Shown piece by piece: positions 6,163 to 8,426 of a DNA stretch of 8,426 nt. The translations under genes were made by a program, and so were the position numbers. Source of the DNA: an uncultured Chlorobiota bacterium (GTDB taxonomy: Bacteria > Bacteroidota > Kapaibacteriia > OLB7); the NCBI GenBank assembly GCA_946481475.1, contig CAMLOB010000140.1, positions 1-8,426 of the forward strand, written 5' to 3'. The notes beneath the pieces are model-generated. The model worked only from the letters and a program-made list of their open reading frames with translations. It searched no databases and had not been told where the DNA came from. Position 1 is the first letter of the stretch. Every line of letters begins with the position of its first letter.

Positions 6163-7842
6163 CTACCGGACAATGTCCAGAACTCCGCGCCGGGAAGTCC
6201 GCTCGCCGGTCAGCCGGATGAAGTACCGACCGGGAGGAAGTCCGCTGAGAGGAACATTGATGCGGTTTGTTCCGGCTTCCAGATGCCGGGCGGGCATCTC
6301 CAGCACGACCTCACCGAGGATATTGACGATCTGAAGATCAACCCGCTCTGCAGAGGATGCGACCACAACAATCGCCGCGGCTCCGTTTGCCGGATTCGGC
6401 ACGACCGAGATTCCGGACTCTCCACCACTTCGGTCGTCAACGCTGCTAATTCCCGTCGGTGCCCGGTAGCCGTCGACCGGAGCGGCCACGGTATCTCCGT
6501 CAAGCTGCACAACGGTCTCCACCATCCGCCACGTCCCGTCTTTCGCCGGACGTGGGGAACGATACCAGACGTTGCAGCATCCCTTCTCGAAGAGTCGTTC
6601 GGCAATGCTGTTGAAGACCGAGTCGATGGCCGAGGCGTCGCGAACGCTGAAGTAAGCCCCGCCGGTTTCGCGGGCAAGGGCACGGAGCGAATCATCTTTA
6701 TCCAGAAGCAACCCGACGGCGAATACCGGGACATCAATTCGTTTTGCGTGGGCGATCACATCGCCGATCCTCTCGATGTTCGAGATGTTGTCCTCACCGT
6801 CGCTCAGAACGACGACCGCCTTGCGGTAGGAATCGGGGCGCCCTTCAATATCGGTCAGTGCCCGATCGACCGCATCGTTCATGGCGGTATAGCCTTCCGG
6901 CACAAGCCGGTCGATCGCCCCCCGCATCGCCGCCCGGTTGTTCGTCCAGGCCTGATCGAGCGTCGGCCAGTTGGCAAAGGAATAGACGGCAGCTTCGTCG
7001 GCATCGGTCAGACGGTCGACGAACTTCCGTCCGGCAATCTTCACCTCCTCCATTCTTGTCGAACTGCCCCAGGGTTCATCCATACTGCCGCTCCGGTCAA
7101 AGACCATGGCGACCGAAACCGGACGGACCCGTTCTGAGCAGTCGACCGAATCGACGGTGACCGGAAGGCCGTTCTCGTGAAGTTGAAGGTTGTCGGCGAA
7201 GCCATCGATCTGCACTGAGTCCTGCAACACCCGCATCGAGAGGCGGACGACCGGGAACTGTGAGGAATCGACGGCACAGATTTCTATTTCGGTCAGAGGA
7301 AGTTCTTCAACAAGGACATAGAGAAAACCGCTGTTGTTGTCGTGCGCATCCCGTTTGACGAGGCCACGGAAGTTCCAGTCGACAATTGCTGTAGTTACCG
7401 GATTTCCGTCCCCCTGAATAATCATCGAGTAGCGGTGATTGACCGAGTCGATCGGGAAATCCGGCATCGGCTTGTCGTTAACCCGCAGGCCGTGCGAGTC
7501 GAACATTTTCGGATCGCCGACATAGATCGGATAGCCGTCGAAGATGCGCCACTCGGGTTTTGCCCACTCCTCATCCGGGAAGGAATAGATCCAGACCGGA
7601 TCGACGCTGCTGTTGACGGTATCCTCCCACATCGAATAGGTTCCCCAGGCGGTAATCCTGTAGCGATGCCGTGATGATGTCGGATCAGGGGTGGCGAGCG
7701 TGTCGGCACTTCGGGAATCGAGCGTAAAGAGATGGGGAAAACGGCGTTGGGCGGAGAGTTCGGGAAGAGTGAACAGAAGCAGGAACAGACCGGCAATAAT
7801 CAGGGTCGGTCCTCCGGATCGCATCGTCGGTAACATCTTCAT
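6163..7842 (-). CDS. Secreted VWA-domain protein with T9SS type A sorting domain
   Basis: This 559-residue protein starts with a signal peptide (hydrophobic 13-26, likely cut after LSA at 29-31). Residues about 186-240 (ICAVDSSQFPVVRLSMRVL...LHENGLPV) resemble the short beta module often found before VWA domains. The VWA domain spans about 240-420 and has a complete MIDAS metal site: DRSGS (D249, S251, S253), T319 in GYTAMND and D348 in LSDGED. A linker with YRSPRPAKDGTWR follows. The last 83 residues (VVPNPANG at 480-487, NILGEVV at 531-537, LSGLPPGRYFIRL at 556 minus 20 onward) have the pattern of T9SS type A sorting domains (TIGR04183), so the protein probably crosses the outer membrane. 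The start has a strong Shine-Dalgarno, AGGAG, 5 nt upstream. The ligand is unknown; adhesion or protein binding is the usual VWA role. Confidence 0.9.
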   Translation of the reverse strand: MKMLPTMRSGGPTLIIAGLFLLLFTLPELSAQRRFPHLFTLDSRSADTLATPDPTSSRHRYRITAWGTYSMWEDTVNSSVDPVWIYSFPDEEWAKPEWRIFDGYPIYVGDPKMFDSHGLRVNDKPMPDFPIDSVNHRYSMIIQGDGNPVTTAIVDWNFRGLVKRDAHDNNSGFLYVLVEELPLTEIEICAVDSSQFPVVRLSMRVLQDSVQIDGFADNLQLHENGLPVTVDSVDCSERVRPVSVAMVFDRSGSMDEPWGSSTRMEEVKIAGRKFVDRLTDADEAAVYSFANWPTLDQAWTNNRAAMRGAIDRLVPEGYTAMNDAVDRALTDIEGRPDSYRKAVVVLSDGEDNISNIERIGDVIAHAKRIDVPVFAVGLLLDKDDSLRALARETGGAYFSVRDASAIDSVFNSIAERLFEKGCCNVWYRSPRPAKDGTWRMVETVVQLDGDTVAAPVDGYRAPTGISSVDDRSGGESGISVVPNPANGAAAIVVVASSAERVDLQIVNILGEVVLEMPARHLEAGTNRINVPLSGLPPGRYFIRLTGERTSRRGVLDIVR

Positions 7843-7847
7843 GATAG

Positions 7848-7852
7848 CTCCT
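7848..7852 (-). promoter_or_regulatory. Ribosome binding site of the VWA gene
   Basis: On the minus strand AGGAG (within GAGGAG) stands 5 nt before the VWA ATG and supports the chosen start. With tuf, this is one of only two convincing Shine-Dalgarno sequences in the window. Confidence 0.7.
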
Positions 7853-7916
7853 CAAGGGTTGAAATCAGCAGTTCAGCATACATGCCGCCGACTGACATTC
7901 GAGAGCGGAATCCGTT

Positions 7917-8426
7917 TCACGCACTCTCACCGACAAGAATCTTTCGCTCCAGATAGTTCGGCAGCATTTCCCGCCACGTCGGCCAGTCGTGTCCCCACTC
8001 GGCACTCCAGATCTCGATGTTGTGGGGAATGTTTTTCATACCGAGCAGATCGCTGATCGCCTGCGTTGCACTCGGATCTTCGTAGGGACCGGAACCGGTG
8101 AGGAAATGGATCTGGTCTTTTGAACGCAACTGTGCAAGAATCCGCGCATCGGTCAGGTTCGGCAGATAATCCATAGGAGAGTTGAAGTAGACATCTTCGT
8201 CCCAGTAACCGTTGGTATACTTCTTCAGATCGTAGATGCCGCTCATGCCGATCACGCCGTCGAAGAGATCCGGGCGACGGAAGAGAACGTTGGCCGCATG
8301 GTAGGCGCCGAGCGATACCCCGGTGGTCAACGTCAGCGTCCTGCCTCCGGTGGCATTATATATATAGGGGACGACTTCATCCTCGATATACCGATTATAC
8401 TGCTGATGCCGGACGGCTTTCTGTCG
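7917..8426 (-). CDS. Alpha/beta-hydrolase esterase (5'-truncated by window edge)
   Basis: The 169 visible residues are the C-terminal part of a putative esterase of the esterase D/PF00756 type. The nucleophile motif GVSLG (serine at visible residue 38) lies in TTGVSLGAYHAANVLFRRP, followed by GVIGMSGIYDL and the family-typical DVYFNSPMDYLPNL. GSGPYEDPS near 111-119 probably holds the acid residue, and GHDWPTWREMLPNYL near 145 holds the catalytic histidine (H146). The frame is open to the right edge, so the true start is outside and any start placed at 8330 is internal. Whether it has a signal peptide cannot be seen. It lies 74 bp upstream of the VWA gene on the same strand and could share its transcript. 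The natural substrate is unknown. Confidence 0.88.
   Translation of the reverse strand, partial: RQKAVRHQQYNRYIEDEVVPYIYNATGGRTLTLTTGVSLGAYHAANVLFRRPDLFDGVIGMSGIYDLKKYTNGYWDEDVYFNSPMDYLPNLTDARILAQLRSKDQIHFLTGSGPYEDPSATQAISDLLGMKNIPHNIEIWSAEWGHDWPTWREMLPNYLERKILVGESA

Noticed and set aside
6283..7137. 284-residue plus-strand frame opposite the VWA gene
   Set aside because: Antisense to a gene with a signal peptide, MIDAS motif and T9SS domain; the translation shows no fold or motif.
7917..8330. Esterase as a complete short gene starting with TTG at 8330
   Set aside because: The frame stays open to the window edge and the upstream residues (for example EDEVVPYIYN) fit the esterase fold just before the nucleophile, so the gene is simply truncated by the window.
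8357..8366. TATATATA run near the right edge
   Set aside because: It looks promoter-like but lies inside the esterase coding frame (Tyr-Ile-Tyr codons) and far from a suitable start.

Overview
The window holds ordinary chromosomal genes of a bacterium. Two signs point to the Bacteroidota/Chlorobiota side of the FCB group. The VWA protein ends in a type IX secretion (T9SS) type A sorting domain, and the best promoter, in front of rpsL, contains the TAnnTTTG element typical of Bacteroidota. Most starts also lack a clear Shine-Dalgarno sequence, which is common there. tuf follows fusA directly. From memory, that order fits Chlorobiota/Ignavibacteria-like or Rhodothermia-like lineages better than classical Bacteroidia, but no species can be named from this sequence.

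Left half, all on the minus strand, reading from right to left: the str operon rpsL - rpsG - fusA - tuf (4348 down to 1). tuf is cut by the left edge after 339 codons. A promoter lies at 4424-4455, and I found no comparable TAnnTTTG element in the internal gaps, so one transcript probably covers all four genes. The leader and the first two gaps each hold a 10-bp stem-loop. The one between rpsL and rpsG looks like an intrinsic terminator or attenuator. The other two contain one G-U pair that exists only in the operon's own RNA, so they read as RNA structures of this transcript.

Middle: a small predicted lipoprotein of unknown function (4477-5088, minus) lies just upstream of the str promoter. 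It is divergent from a YgjP/DUF45-type zinc metallopeptidase (5258-6031, plus).

Right half: the peptidase gene converges on a secreted VWA-domain protein with a T9SS sorting domain (6163-7842, minus). The 131-bp gap between them carries two hairpins with related stems. Upstream of the VWA gene on the same strand is the 3' part of an alpha/beta-hydrolase esterase gene (7917-8426), cut by the right edge. The esterase and VWA genes are 74 bp apart and may be co-transcribed.

I see no mobile element, CRISPR array, tRNA or rRNA, and no convincing new multi-gene system. The points most worth checking are the str-operon RNA structures, the six-codon reading frame ending just before the GTG start of rpsL, and the unrecognised lipoprotein.
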